Source of the DNA: Apostichopus japonicus
Taxonomy: Eukaryota > Echinodermata > Holothuroidea > Aspidochirotida > Stichopodidae
DNA: 64,000 bases
Assembly: GCF_037975245.1 (NCBI RefSeq)
Contig: NC_092577.1
Span: 2,928,501 to 2,992,500, forward strand
Direction: 5' to 3'
This document shows positions 13,311-50,013 of this stretch, piece after piece. The notes under the pieces were generated by a model that had not been told where the DNA came from, made no database searches, and was given only the letters and a program-made list of their open reading frames with translations. Every line of letters begins with the position of its first letter. The stretch's first letter is position 1. A program made the translations under genes and the position numbers.

Positions 13311-13560
13311 CATCCAGTTTTGATGGTTGGCTAGACTTCCCAGCAATTGGGCCCAACTGCCATCCAGTTTTGATGGGTGGCTAGACTTCCCAGCAATTGG
13401 GCCCAACAGCCATCCATTTTTGGTGGGTGGCTAGACTTGCCAGCAATTGGGCCCAACAGCCATCCAGTTTTGGTGGGTGGCTAGACTTCCCAGCAATTGG
13501 GCCCAACAGCCATCCAGTTGTGGTGGGTGGCTGCGCATCCCAGCAATTGGGCCCAACAGC
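13311..13560 (+). repeat. Five exact-length copies of a 50-bp tandem repeat
   Basis: Five consecutive 50-bp units begin at 13311, 13361, 13411, 13461 and 13511. Each has CATCCAGTTTTGATGGGTGG followed by CTAGACTTCCCAGCAATTGG and GCCCAACAGC, with a few substitutions and no indels. It is non-coding and more GC-rich than its surroundings. Confidence 0.95.
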
Positions 13561-14521
13561 AGAAAAGTAGAAAGAAGTACTGTACTGTAAGACAAAGCAA
13601 TTGTCTGCTCTTAATATAATTTATAACTAGAGAATAGATATTTTTCAAATTATGCAATATACTTGTCGGTGTCTACACTGGGTCTCTGTAATGTCCATTT
13701 AGCACTGTGTGCAAACAAGAAGTCTGTATGTCAGTACAGTTGAAAGGATCTTATGCACTTCTCTTAAGCTTCATATTGACTGTAGAAATGTCCATTGGAA
13801 TTGTGCTAATTACAATGCACAGTACACTTCTGCTCAGATGTACAGTACAGTAAATAATACATTTAAATTATTATTATTTTTGTTTTACTTATTTGAAAGA
13901 TTGTTGTATAAATAAAAACTAATACAGTACATAAGCATACACTTTATAAGTAAGTACTGTAGCCTGTTCTTAATACGGTGAAAATAATACATGTATGTAA
14001 GCTGCAAGGCTTCCCACAAGCATTCAAACATTATTCATAACTACTGTAGCATGATCCATGTTCTTCTTACAGTGAAGGATGTCTCCTAGAGGCGTGAATG
14101 TGACCTCCATTTTGTTGTGATGTCAGTGGCCACCCTACTTCCAATGTGTTCGCACACAAGTTTAATTAACTGTAGTACAAAGTACTTTCAAGTACTATCG
14201 AAAACATACTGTACAGATATTACATAGCGTGAACTGTATATACAGTATATATACATACAACACATGATTCATTAAGGCTGGAGTATCTGAATTATGAATA
14301 TGAAGGCACTAAACCGTTACCATGGGTAACCAACCACTGCTAAAGTTTCTTCCATCTAAGGAGTCTATTCTATAACAGAATAAGAATGGTTGTCATTTGT
14401 TTAGTAAATGAAGGAAAAGGATTAGATTTCATAATTAAAAGCAATTGGGAGGGATGTCTTGGGACTGAATATAATCATATTGAGATTTATAATTAATTTG
14501 TCAAGTTGTTGATGTATATAC
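13561..14521. other. Non-coding sequence, nothing recognised
   Basis: AT-rich sequence with frequent TACAGTA/TACTGTA words. No gene recognised. Confidence 0.45.
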
Positions 14522-15313
14522 ATGTTGACCTACTGTATGGTAGTTTGTACACATGGGTTTTTGTACACACATGGTATTTTGTACACAGTACTCTATAATA
14601 TTATGTACACAGTAATAAATTGTATGGTATTAACTATTTTGTACATAGTATTGCACAGTATGATATTTTGTAAACTGTACCATATGGTATTTTGTACCCA
14701 GTACTATATAAAATTTTGTACATTGTACTGTATGGTATTAACTATTTTGTACACAGTACTGTACAGTGTATGGTATTTTGTACACAGTACCGTATAATAT
14801 TTTGTACACAGTACTGTACAGTATGGCATTTTGTATATAGGACTGTACAGATTGGTATTTTGTACACAGTACCGTATGGTATTTTGTGCACAGTACTGTA
14901 TAATACTTTGTACACAGTACTGTACAGTATGGTATTTTGTACAAAATACCGTATAGTATTTTGTGCACAGTACTGTATAATATTTTGTACACTGTACTTT
15001 ATGGTATTTTGTAAACAGTGACTATATAATATTTTGTATACAGTACTGTATAGTATTAACTATTTTGTGTACAGGACTGTACAGTATATGGTATTTTGTA
15101 TGCAGTACCGTATGGTATTTTGTACATGGTATTTTGTGCACAGTACTGTATATTATTTTGTACACAGTACTGTATGGTATTAACTATTTTGTATACAGGA
15201 CTGTACAGTATGGTATTTTGTACACAGTACTATATATGGTAACTGTATATTATTTTGTACACAATACTGTGTGGTTTTAACTACTCTGTGCACAGTACCG
15301 TATGGTATTTTGA
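14522..15313 (+). repeat. Irregular tandem array of TATGGTATTTTGTACACAGTAC-like units
   Basis: About two dozen degenerate units of roughly 30-35 bp, each combining GGTATTTTGTAC, ACAGTACTGTA and variants. A longer subunit carries TATGGTATTAACTATTTTGT. The array keeps short frames open on both strands; these are not genes. The unit shares the TACAGTACTGTA core with the 45-bp satellite at 4382-7158 but is otherwise different. Confidence 0.85.
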
Positions 15314-15405
15314 TAGACGGTCCCAAATCAAATCAGAGTGCGTGACCCAAAAGTGCATGGTGAAAAACTATCCCTGAATCACAAGTTTTTCCAGGCATCT
15401 TTAGT

Positions 15406-15650
15406 CGAAGCTACCTTCCGTGCATTCTAAGGATTGATTTTGAAGCCTGGGTGGGGATCTAGTGGGTTTAGCTAAGTCCTCACGAAAGTTTCTGGCTAGT
15501 GGGCCTAAAAGTTTGCCCACCGCTCGAAGCTAGCTTTTGTGCATTCTAAGGATCAATTTTGAAGCCTGGGTGGGAATCTAGTACTGTAGGTCGTAGCTAA
15601 GTCCTCACGACAGTTTCTGGCTAGCGGGTCTTAAAAGTTTGCCCACCGCT
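15406..15650 (+). repeat. Tandem duplication of a ~120-bp segment
   Basis: Copy one (15406-15524) and copy two (15525-15650) both start CGAAGCTA, share GTGCATTCTAAGGAT, TTTTGAAGCCTGGGTGGG and AGCTAAGTCCTCACGA, and end GTTTGCCCACCGCT. Copy two has a few extra bases around CTAGTACTGTAGG. No coding sense is visible. Confidence 0.9.
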
Positions 15651-16336
15651 GTTCTGAATGCAGAAAACACGTGTCTGAACTTCCCAATATTTCCAACAGA
15701 AGAAATTCTGGTTGTGTTCATTCAGGTCTTCATGGCCAAAAAAAATAAAAACAGCTCTGATGTTTTGAATATCTCTAGAATTTACCCAAATCAGTGCTAA
15801 AATTTTCATAATTTTGGGGATGTTTGTTTTGTATAGATTATTCACTTTCCATGAGTCATCGTGAGGTGGGGTCACTTTGAGTTATAACAATTGGCTGAGA
15901 TGCTACATGGGATCTCTCAAGCAGAGTCAACAATAATTTTGATTAATTATATTGTCAGTTTTTAAACAGTAATTGCTGTCTTTGAACAGTAACTTTGTGA
16001 GTATTACAGTGGCATTCCATTACATACAATATATATATACGATTATGGATATATGTCATTCATGCTCTGTGGACTCTAGCACTTCTTCAAGTACTGTTAG
16101 TTGAACATTAATCCTTGAGCAAACATGTTTGTATGATCTCTGTTCAGCGAGGAATCACGTATCCAGTATTGCACATAGTTCTTTAACTGTAAGCATCGGC
16201 ATCAACTATTGTTATTGTGAAACCTGTTGGGAGGGAAGAAGCATTGTTTTACAACCGTGAACAAAGAGATTCCATTTTGGGAACAATTTATTTTTTACTC
16301 GTTTTACCCCCCCCCGTTTCCTTTCCATATTCAGGC
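15651..16336. other. Likely 5' intron or 5' UTR of the AGO gene
   Basis: No gene recognised. The 3' end (16302-16334) is a pyrimidine-rich tract, including a C run, that ends in TATTCAG. That is a good splice acceptor two bases before the AGO start codon. The AGO transcript therefore very probably has at least one upstream exon, which I cannot place. Confidence 0.5.
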
Positions 16337-40555
<24,219 letters not shown>

Positions 40556-40798
40556 TGGGGTCAGGGGTCAAGCTTCCTCATGCTGTACTGGACAATTCCA
40601 AATGCAGAAATAGGTGTGGAGTGATGACGTTAACAACAACATTTGACAGTTTGCAACATCTGATGTGCTAAGGGTGTGAGTTTTAATAATGCAAGTTGGT
40701 CACCCGAAGAAGTATTCAAATCATGAAAAGGAATGTAAGCATAGTAGCCAAATAGTATTTGGTTGCCAAGGTTCCGGGTGGAGGAAAATGGTTCATCA

Positions 40799-41135
40799 GT
40801 GGAGGAATGCAGCCTACCATGACAGATATATTGCCATATCGAGCCTAAGCTTACACTGACTGAGATGCTATGCAGTATTGTTTGGTGCACAGATCAGGAT
40901 AGCGCAAAAGAGTTGTAAATGGAGGAATGCAGCCTACCATGACAAATATATTGCCATATTGAGCCTTAGCTTACTACACTTACTGAGATGCTATATGCAG
41001 TAATTGTTTGGCACAGATCAGGATAGAGCAAAAGACTTCTAAATGGAGGAATGCAACCTACCATATGAAGTATGGCACCATATGTAAGCCTAAGCTTTAC
41101 ACTGACTGAAATGCTGTGCAGTATTATTTGATGAA
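40799..41135 (+). repeat. Three-copy ~121-bp tandem repeat downstream of the AGO stop
   Basis: Copies start near 40799, 40919 and 41043, each with GGAGGAATGCAGCCTACCAT, a TATTGCCATAT word, GCCTAAGCTTACACTGACTG and TTGTTTGG(TG)CACAGATCAGG. They lie 244-580 bases after the stop and so are probably in the AGO 3' UTR if it is as long as in other animals. Confidence 0.85.
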
Positions 41136-44100
41136 CTGGGACTAAAGGGGGGGAGGTCATATTAATGAACAAAATATAAACCCTAAGGGTTTAATATGAT
41201 GGTGTCTTTCAGAAGAGGAACAAAAAAAATCTCCAGTCATAAGAATCTACGCGAACTGAAGACCGACTTCCCCTTATTCTCTGAAACCATATCGTAAGGA
41301 ACCGATGATAAGGTTAATTTCACCAGGTTTTTGTGACATCAAGTGTAATGTTAAATCATGCTGCAAGCTTATTCTTCTTCTTCTTCTTTTTTTTTATCTT
41401 CCCCCCCCCCCCTCCTTCTCTGATAAAAAATTGGTGTTCCATTCAGGGTATTTATATCAAAAGTGCTGCAGTTTGGAATACTTAAGAATCTGAAAGAGAA
41501 TGCTGTATATTTGAGCTAACTATATCCTTTTTTCATGTGGCACAGTGTTTTTACCTTTTACCTGAAGAAAAAATTGATCATTCTATCCAAATTTTGTTGG
41601 AGTCTCTGTACAAAACGAAAAATTAAGATTCATTATCATAAAACTCTTGATTATAATTGCATCAACTTCGTGTTCCAGTCTACTTCACTTTTCAGTGCCA
41701 CCATTTTCTTTTCTTTCCTTTTTTTTGGTTTCGAGTTTCACGGAAATAACAAATAAGCAATACCAAATGCGGAGTAAATCCAAACCCAAGTGTTTCAAGC
41801 TTCGGAAGGGAGAATTTGGAATTCTTAAAAAATGTGTAAATATATTTGACAATATTTGAAAGTTTACTCCTTGTCCGAGACCAAAGTACTAACAATGCCG
41901 ACCAGGTAGAATTTAATTTTAGCAGATGCGCGACACCAACTGGAACGTTATAAACCTTGTTGCCATCTCACTCGCAAGTAATTAGCAAAATCTTAAAGAA
42001 AACCGCCAAAATTTCTTCTTTTTTTTGTTCAATAAATGAAATTTAACCTTTTTGCATTTTGACAAAATACAGTTTTTTGTTTTATGTTGTTTTAAATAAA
42101 TGGAGAACAAATAACCTTTGTTGACAATTGTGGAAAGCAAGGGAAAGGGAATAATTGCTCCATTGTTCATAAAGTTGTAAAAGTATGTTGATTTAGGAAT
42201 GATGTAAGGGGTACGAAGGAATGTTTCATTTCTAGTAACAAAAGATACGTATGGCCGGGAATTTCTGAAGTTGCCAAAGCTCAAGTTTTTTTTTAGTTGT
42301 TTTTTTTAGTAACAATGTAGACTTTTACAATAGGGTATTCTTCGTCGTAATAATAACCTTTGTAGCTGATTGTGTCCATGTAATAGTTTTGTTTTTCATA
42401 TACATCTAATAATAATAAGTTTATTTACCTTATCAGCAGTCATAAGCAGTTGGTGAATTGATTTAGCGAAGAAGTACATATTAATATTTGTATATTGTTT
42501 TGAGTGGATGGTCTTGAGCGGAGCGTCAGCTGTTAAATCGTCTCCTTTTGGAGTGTGGGTGAATGGATGGAGAACGGGTTGTGAGATGTTGGAGGGGGGG
42601 GGGGCAGTGGGGAGAGGTTGCCAAAAGGGTACTAAAGAATGTGCCAATAATGGTCGGGAAATTGTTCCCCTTGTTATTCCAGCACAGCCTGTTGGTTTCT
42701 ACCACCTTGCATTTTCTGTCTTCGAGCCTACGTAACTTAATTTAACGACAAGCAGTTGTCCGTCACAAAATTCAAACTTGTTTCATTCAAAGGATGTTGC
42801 AGAGTATAATAAATGGCATTGGCTGTCTGCCACGTAATCACAAAGTGCATCAGGAACAAACAGACATCATAGAAGTATTTTTTAATTTGATGTTACCTTG
42901 AACAACCATGTCACAAGTTGTCTGGGTGGTGGGTGGGTGGGGTACGGGGTTGGGGGAGAAAGGGACTATCTTAATTGGTAGATTATGTTGCTGGTAATTA
43001 CTTCCCCAAAAATGTTTTTTTTTTTTTGGTGTAACTGCAGAAAATACAAACAAACTTTTAGAGCAAGCAGAAACTAACGGTTATGTTGAAAGGAAGATTG
43101 TGAATATATGAAAGCTGAACAAACAGGGTGTGTGTCAGTCACGACACACAGAATATGATTCTTCTTCACAATTGTCGTTGAGAGGGCGCAAGTGTCAATT
43201 AGAGTAGTGGTTGTCCCTTCAACAGACAGTGGAAGGACCTTTTTTTCTTATTCGTGTTTCCATCATAGCGCCTCAGGTAACACCATAGGAGATAACCAAG
43301 CTACTTTCATAATTGTTGCCAGAAAGAATGTTATGTTTTCAGTGATCATAGTGTGCTTTGACAATTAGGTATTCCTACCTTTGAACAGTGGATCCATTGA
43401 CCTTGGTTGAATTCATTTACTATAACTTGTTGTAAACTAATTTTCTTGATACTGCATTTGTCAGACATGCCCTTTTGGCTGTTCAGTACTCTTGTAAAAG
43501 TTTATTTTTTATATCTTGCGATCCAAGAAAATAGCTTGTACTGCAAATCCTCACAGAAAATTAAATGTCTCCTATTTGTAATGGGGGGAGGGGGATTGGG
43601 GGAGGGGAATGGGTAGGACAGATGTACACACATACATGTTGAGACCTGCTTCATTTTTGGTGTGGGAATGGTGGATGGGATCAAACTTGATGGTACGGCG
43701 CCTCCTTTGCATCATGTTACAGCAGGTGAGTTTCTCACTTGAGCATTCCTGTTAAATTGCACAACGCATAACGATCAATACACATTGTATGTGTTATTAA
43801 ATTAGTGTACAGTTTTACAGTAACATTATTTCATATTCAGGATGCCTGGTTAGAAGGTTTCTGTTTATTTCAAGACACTTGAAAAGGAACAATGCACCAG
43901 AGGTTACAAACGCAGAATCCGGAAATGTAGATCGTAATTCAAATTTTCGTCTGGCCTTGATCAAACCAAGCACTCCTCATTTCCTTGAATAAACAACCAA
44001 AATTAATAATAATGAACTAAAAGTCATCCTTTGGGTTTTGTTTTTTGGTCTGAAAGATGTCAATAGGTGTAGAACCCAGCAGCATTTAGAAAAACTTAGA

Positions 44101-47100
44101 AATCGTTACAATAGTTTTGAAACTGATCAAACTTTATTTGAAGAAGAATGAATCTGTTTCTCTGCCTCGCATAGCCGTATCAATTCCAATTCACTGACAA
44201 GAATTTGTAGAATGTTGAGAAAATATTCATTGTAGAAAGTGATTTTCATTACTGCATTTATTTGTGTTGCTTTTGTAGTATATTTTTATTACTATCTTCA
44301 CAAACTTTCCTAATTCTTGACAAATCAAGGTTATTGAATCACTTCAAACCAGTTTAAAAATTTAGATTAAAAGCCAGCTGATTTGTATTTCTTTTAGTAT
44401 AAACTGCGAGCAAAATGTATCAGCTTCTTCTACATACTTTGAAAAGTTTGTGTTTGTGATGAACTGCAAGGTAGAAGTACATTTATGGATAGAGAGCCAC
44501 TACATTAAGTATCCTTCAAATGTTGTAACCAGTAATTTAATGTCCACGGAAACAACCTAATCTTCCATGTTTTGTTGATGAACAATTTTTGACACTCACA
44601 GATAGTGAATGGTTGGGTTAACCCCCATCAAAGGTGTCAGAACAAGTCATTTTTACTATATTAAATTGGACCTACCGACTTCAATAACCCCACCCTTAGT
44701 CCAAACCTTCAAACTATGTCAATGCTCTCGTTTTGAGTTGAATACCAATTTGTCGGAGCACAAAGTTTCTAGCAATTCTTTTCCAACTTTTTTTAACAGA
44801 TGCCAAAGAATCGGCTTGAGTTATTCCAAAATTGGCAGCACAAATAGATGTTTGTGCGGAGTATTTTTTATGATATTAATATCCATTACTTTCTTTTTTC
44901 AGTTATTGCTGGCTTTCCACACAATATATTAGGCACAAAGTTTGTACAGTACTTACGGTTACAAATGTTAAACTAAAAAAAATCTATCAAAAACAAAACA
45001 AAAGCATGAGGAAAAAAATGATAATAATGTTGAAATTGGCTAATATTTAGTTTTTTTTTTGCCTTGTCTTTGTTTTTTTACCTAAAGCAGTAAGGAACAA
45101 ATGAAGCTCAAAATTCTTGTTTATTTTGCTTAGTTGAAATGTTGCTTCTAGGCATTGTTCATGTATCTTAACTGTGTTAGTTCTCTCATGCCAAATGTTT
45201 TTTTTTTCTTTTTTTTTTCTTCATCTTGTGATTTCTCATTCTCTTTTCCCTTTCATATTGTGACATTTTATAAAACCTTTCACTGGTAGTAGAAACTGAT
45301 CATGTTTTTGATTAGAGTGACTTTTGACAGGAACAAACTAAATCCTGTTTGAAATAATGACACATTTGCCTAATAGAAGAACTTTGACTGCACAACAACA
45401 CATGTCTACCACAGTTATTTCCAGTCACTCTTATTAAAGAAAAATTGAATAAGTTTTACTCATAGTTACCAAATTAACTAATGATAAACTGTTGAACAGT
45501 TCCACCCCTCCCCCTCCCTTTCTAGTGGTGACAAAAATTTAATTGCTTACATCTTGAAAAGTAGAATGCAAAAGGGGGGTGGGGATGGGGTGATACAATG
45601 GGAGAGGCACATGGGCGTGTGTTCTAGGAGCATTGCAATGGTAACGTTGTTAAATCAGTCGATGTACTGTGAATATTTAAGAAAAATAAAGACGTTTGTT
45701 AATATTTTCATACTACCTGGTTATATCCGTCTTAATCTCGCATTTCTTTCTGTAAACATTTTTTCGTATTATTCTTAGCGAATGGTATCAACGAAATTGA
45801 ACTTTTCGTTTACTTCTGTGCAAAAACTCATTCCATTTTTACATCTTGTTATGAAACGGAGAAATAAGGTAGAATAATTTTCAATATCCATAACAAAGTC
45901 AAAGCTAGTTGTGTCATTTTAGTTGCAATGGATGTCGTTCTTGGTATCTTCGAGATTATACTGGCCGGGGAATTTTCATACCGTCTTGAACCGGTCTTTG
46001 TTTGTACTGTGTTTGCTATCATAATTGGTCTACCACTTGTAAAGCTTCCAGATAAATTAAGAACGGAAGCCATCATTAAGAGAGTAACAAAATTGTCAAG
46101 GCTTGCATCTCACACTGAGATGTTTCAAAGTTTGTTGTTCGTATGATTTAAGTGAAATATGTGCCGGTTTAAACTAATTTAAGAAAAAAATTAGCTGTAA
46201 ATACATTTTTTCTTTCTTTATCAAGTGTGTCTTGGTGAACGGTTATAACTTTTAAATGATCTGCTCCTGGTGATTTTTAATCATACTTTTTTTTAAAATA
46301 ATAATAATTTCATCTTCCTTTTGATCAAACTTTCATGTTTTTCTTTTTCAAACTTGTCGTGCCACTGCTAAAGATATTTAAAGATGAAAAGATTACCTTT
46401 AAAAGTTTTCTCTTTCTACTTGCAGTTTTTATTTATTTAGTGTTTTTTTAATGATTTAATTTGTTTTGGATTGATTTGCTTGGGAGTTTTTTTAGTTGCA
46501 ACTCTTCTTTTCTCACAGCTCTACCATGCAATTGAATTAAACACAAAAATATGAAAGCATGGATGTTATTACACGAAGTGACAGAACAATAGTGAATTGA
46601 TGAACTTAAGTAGTAACCTTGCATTAAGCCTGTAGTCAACCTACACAGTCTTTGAAGCCATGTCTGCTGTTACAATTTTAATGGGTAATGTTTTTCCTTC
46701 CATGCATGATGCCGAGATTGCTTCATGGCACAGGTAACATAAAATTTTGTACCAGTTTTCCATATGATTTGTACTGTTGTGCTACAGACCACAATCCAAT
46801 AGTTTGATACAATTCCATTTTCTCACACAAGTTAAAGCTAGGCTATAAAGATGTAATATTTACAGTGTGAAGGTTAACTCACTTCCAATATGATGCTCAC
46901 TGTGGTAGGCTATGTATAGAGATGACACTCCTATGGTTGCAACAGACCTACCATTGTAACTCATTAGGAATGTTGCATTGGTTGTTTTGTCATCATTCTG
47001 GTTTGCTATTGTGGAGATGTACACTGCTACCATGAACAATACATCCACGTCTCTATGGCTACCGTTGTTGGCCTTGTTACTACATCTACCGTTCATGTCC

Positions 47101-49188
47101 TAACCCTTGTTCTCTGTGTTAGGCTATTACCAAATGTATCATCATATGGTACTACAGCCTAGGTTTCATGTTATCACTTGTTTTAATTTTAGGCTATGAA
47201 GGTTTTAATGCTGTTACCTGTAGTAGTGTGGTCTACTTTCATTCAGCTAAGACATACATATGTGTATCATACGCAGTGTGATTAATGTGTACTACAAAAA
47301 CATCAGGGGATCATCTATTGTGGAATCATCATAGCCTATATAATAATGTGTACTCCTATCATACATTACCTAATTTCCAAGTCATGTGTGTTAGGCTGTT
47401 GGTGATATTAACCTAGCCGCTGGTTGTTATGCATGATCTATGTTCAAAGTAATATCCCACACAATGTTTGTTTTTCTCGTCTATTCTCTGTGGACATTCA
47501 CTCGTATCATTTAAGATGAAAACAGGTAACACTCATAAACCATAAATTTACTCAGAACGGGCCACATCTCATAACGGTTATTGTTAATAATCTCTTGTGC
47601 TATTTCTTGCATATTGTTTTTTCTCGTCACTATTGTTGTGAATTTTTTGCACCTACAAGCTTCTGTTTGAAATATTTATTTTTTAAAACTCTCCATGTTA
47701 TAATCATTCTTGTACATCACTCGTTAATGTTCAACTGGTTGTTGAAAAAGGGACAGTTTCACCTGATTGCTGCATTCATGACATCTTGAGATAGTAGCAA
47801 TCTGCATATATGTGTCCAAACCATGTAACCTTTGCTACAATGGGCTACAGCTGGAAGTCTTAGCTGATGAGGTAACACATGGAACGTGTTTGGGTGATTA
47901 ATTGACCAGTTGTTAATCATTAAATTAATCACTATTTAGTGACATCCTGGAATCATAGGTTGATGATTTATGTTGGTGAAATGGCTACAACTTGGCAAAA
48001 TTGCTGCTTTGGACCTTATGTTGTTTCGTATATCTTGTGTATATCTTGAATTGCTTTATCAAATGATGATGTCCAATGTAAGTTAGGTCAACTGTGGCAT
48101 GACCGCCTAATCTTGTGGCTGTTGTATGTATCCTCACACGTTTCCACCATACCAATGCGCAAAGTCTTTAACCTTCCCAACAAAGTAAAGCATATTTACA
48201 TGGAGTTGTTAATATTTTTCGTATAAGTTAAAGCTGCCTAACAATATAAATAACACAAGTAACACGTTAGAATGTTAAAACGAGGAGTTTCATTTGACTT
48301 TCAACGTTTGGTAAAATCTCCAAATTTCTTTCCCTTGGAATTCTCCAGCTTTTAACACTTATGAGGGGTTTTGGCAGGTCTCCACAATGTCACTAAGGTT
48401 CATTATTTTCTTGAGGATAAAGAGAAATATTCTAGCCTTGCAAACCGAAGAGTTACCTCCAACAGGTTTTCCAACCACAGTAGTATTACTTTGATGTGAA
48501 TATTCATATCAATACGGTTTCAACAAGTGCCACTTCAGAAGATTCTTTATCCAAAGTGAAAGAAATCTTATTTTGTAAAACAAAAAAATGAAAAAGTAAA
48601 AATGAAAAAAAAATAATAAATCTTGTTTTTAGATGTTCACAAACATTTGTCAGTTTTGCATTTCTCTGGCATGACGCAACAAAAGGAAAAAAATCAGTTT
48701 CATGTTTGATCCAACGGAAAGACCTGTCCACTTGCCCTGACCAAAACTGTAGTCGTTAAATCTTCTCATGTGTGATGCTGACCAGGGTGGAAGTGCACTG
48801 CGTTTTCTACAAGTACTAACTGACAAAGTAACATTAGTGTAATCTACTGAATATGTACAAGTGCCACTGGTATACCTGTCTACAGAATTATTCATTAGCA
48901 TCATGCATATTCATGTTTTATGATGAAACTGGCAAAGATAAGTGAATTTTACGAGGGGTTGCAATGTAACAGATTCCCCCTCCCAGCAGCAATACTGTCC
49001 TTATCAACCAGTGTGATCTGCAATAGCACAAGTTAGAGGTTAATGAGTGAAATAGAATAAATTATGTGTACATTTGAATATTCATGTCTTTATTGTTTCA
49101 TTTGTTATTACTTACAGAGTTGTTGTTCTTTGAGATAAAGGAACATAAAAGAAGCCGGTGTTGGATTGCCGTTTCCTTCACAGATACT
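41136..49188. other. Intergenic sequence between two convergent genes
   Basis: AT-rich with many homopolymer runs. It probably holds the AGO 3' UTR at its left end. I found no exon that I could link to a known family, no RNA gene and no clear transposon. A short open stretch near 45928-46146 is noted among the rejected items. Confidence 0.4.
42031..42036 (+). terminator. Candidate AGO poly(A) signal
   Basis: AATAAA, the first perfect match I found after the AGO stop, about 1.48 kb downstream. A second lies at 42095-42100. In AT-rich sequence such hexamers occur by chance. Confidence 0.25.
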
Positions 49189-49194
49189 TTTATT
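49189..49194 (-). terminator. Candidate XRCC5 poly(A) signal (distal)
   Basis: AATAAA on the minus strand, about 0.8 kb after the XRCC5 stop. A further match lies at 49089-49094. Confidence 0.2.
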
Positions 49195-49467
49195 GGCTAA
49201 TTAAATAATCCTTTTATAGACTTCTTAGAATTTTCTTCAACCATTCTAAAGGTTGGGTCCAATACTGGTACACCATTATCTGTACTCCATATGACCAGTT
49301 GGGGGGTAAGAACCCTTGTAGAGGGTTGCCACACTTTCTGAGAAAACAATATGATCTTTCCAAGACAAACTTTGTACAAAATTCACGACCTATTTCATAG
49401 ACCATGTCAGTAAATGTGTTTTGGCCAAATAGGGGCCAGGTAAAGTGAAGAAATTCCAGAAAATCAT

Positions 49468-49473
49468 TTTATT
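49468..49473 (-). terminator. Candidate XRCC5 poly(A) signal (proximal)
   Basis: AATAAA on the minus strand, about 0.52 kb after the XRCC5 stop codon. This is a plausible 3' UTR length, but the hexamer alone is weak evidence. Confidence 0.3.
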
Positions 49474-49995
49474 TTCTATAACTTCACATTTTTACTCTAT
49501 TCTTTTTCCATGCCTCGCAATTGAGTTTGCACTTCCTGTTAGGTTACATATCCTCGGTATTCCAAGTCATATTCATAAAAAACTCTAAAAGAATTTGAGT
49601 GGTACCATAGGCCTAGCCTTCGTTTAATTCATGGCAGCAAATCTTACCAAATAAGAATGTAAACTTTGAAGAGAACAACCAAAATGTAAAGTCGTAGAAA
49701 AAGTAGTCTTCCAGAGACCCTAATGAAAAATTGTTCTTCTTTTCTTCTTGCAACACCCCCCCCCACCATTCCCCACCCCTGATAGTTACCATGGCAATTA
49801 CTTAATGTCTACATGATCATCTTACTACTTACTGATTAGATATTTACACTAATGCAAACTTATTTGACTGAAAATTGTCTTTGAGACACACTTTAATTCC
49901 TACTATACATATTTCACTGTCTTAAAAATATTCCGAGCTTGCTACTGGCAAAGAAATGCTGACATGTCTAGCTAGCTGAATCATCCAGACTCTGG

Positions 49996-50013
49996 TCACT
50001 CCATCATATCCAA
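49996..50013 (-). CDS. XRCC5: XRCC5 exon w17: five-residue end and stop
   Basis: After the pyrimidine tract and acceptor CTCTTTAG come LDMME and TGA. Joined to w16 this gives DDLLDMME, the tail motif that recruits DNA-PKcs in vertebrates (DDLLDMI). The rest of the exon is 3' UTR. Confidence 0.88.
   Translation of the reverse strand: MDMME

Noticed and set aside
14522-15280. Open frames of 70-110 codons on both strands
   Set aside because: Products of the TATTTTGTACACAGTAC tandem array, Tyr/Val/Cys/Leu-rich in every frame.
16217-16336. Longer AGO start at an upstream in-frame ATG (16217)
   Set aside because: The added residues do not resemble any AGO and cross a strong acceptor (pyrimidine tract and TATTCAG), so they are read as intron.
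40556-40623. Open stretch of 22 codons after the AGO stop as a possible readthrough extension
   Set aside because: AGO readthrough is described in mammals, but the bases after TGA are not a known leaky context and the extension resembles nothing I know.
45928-46146. Plus-strand 72-codon frame with hydrophobic segments and an overlapping minus-strand frame
   Set aside because: Both frames look protein-like at a glance, but I recognise no family, there is no linked exon or clear splice context, and a stop lies just upstream. It may be a transposon fragment; not supported enough to list.
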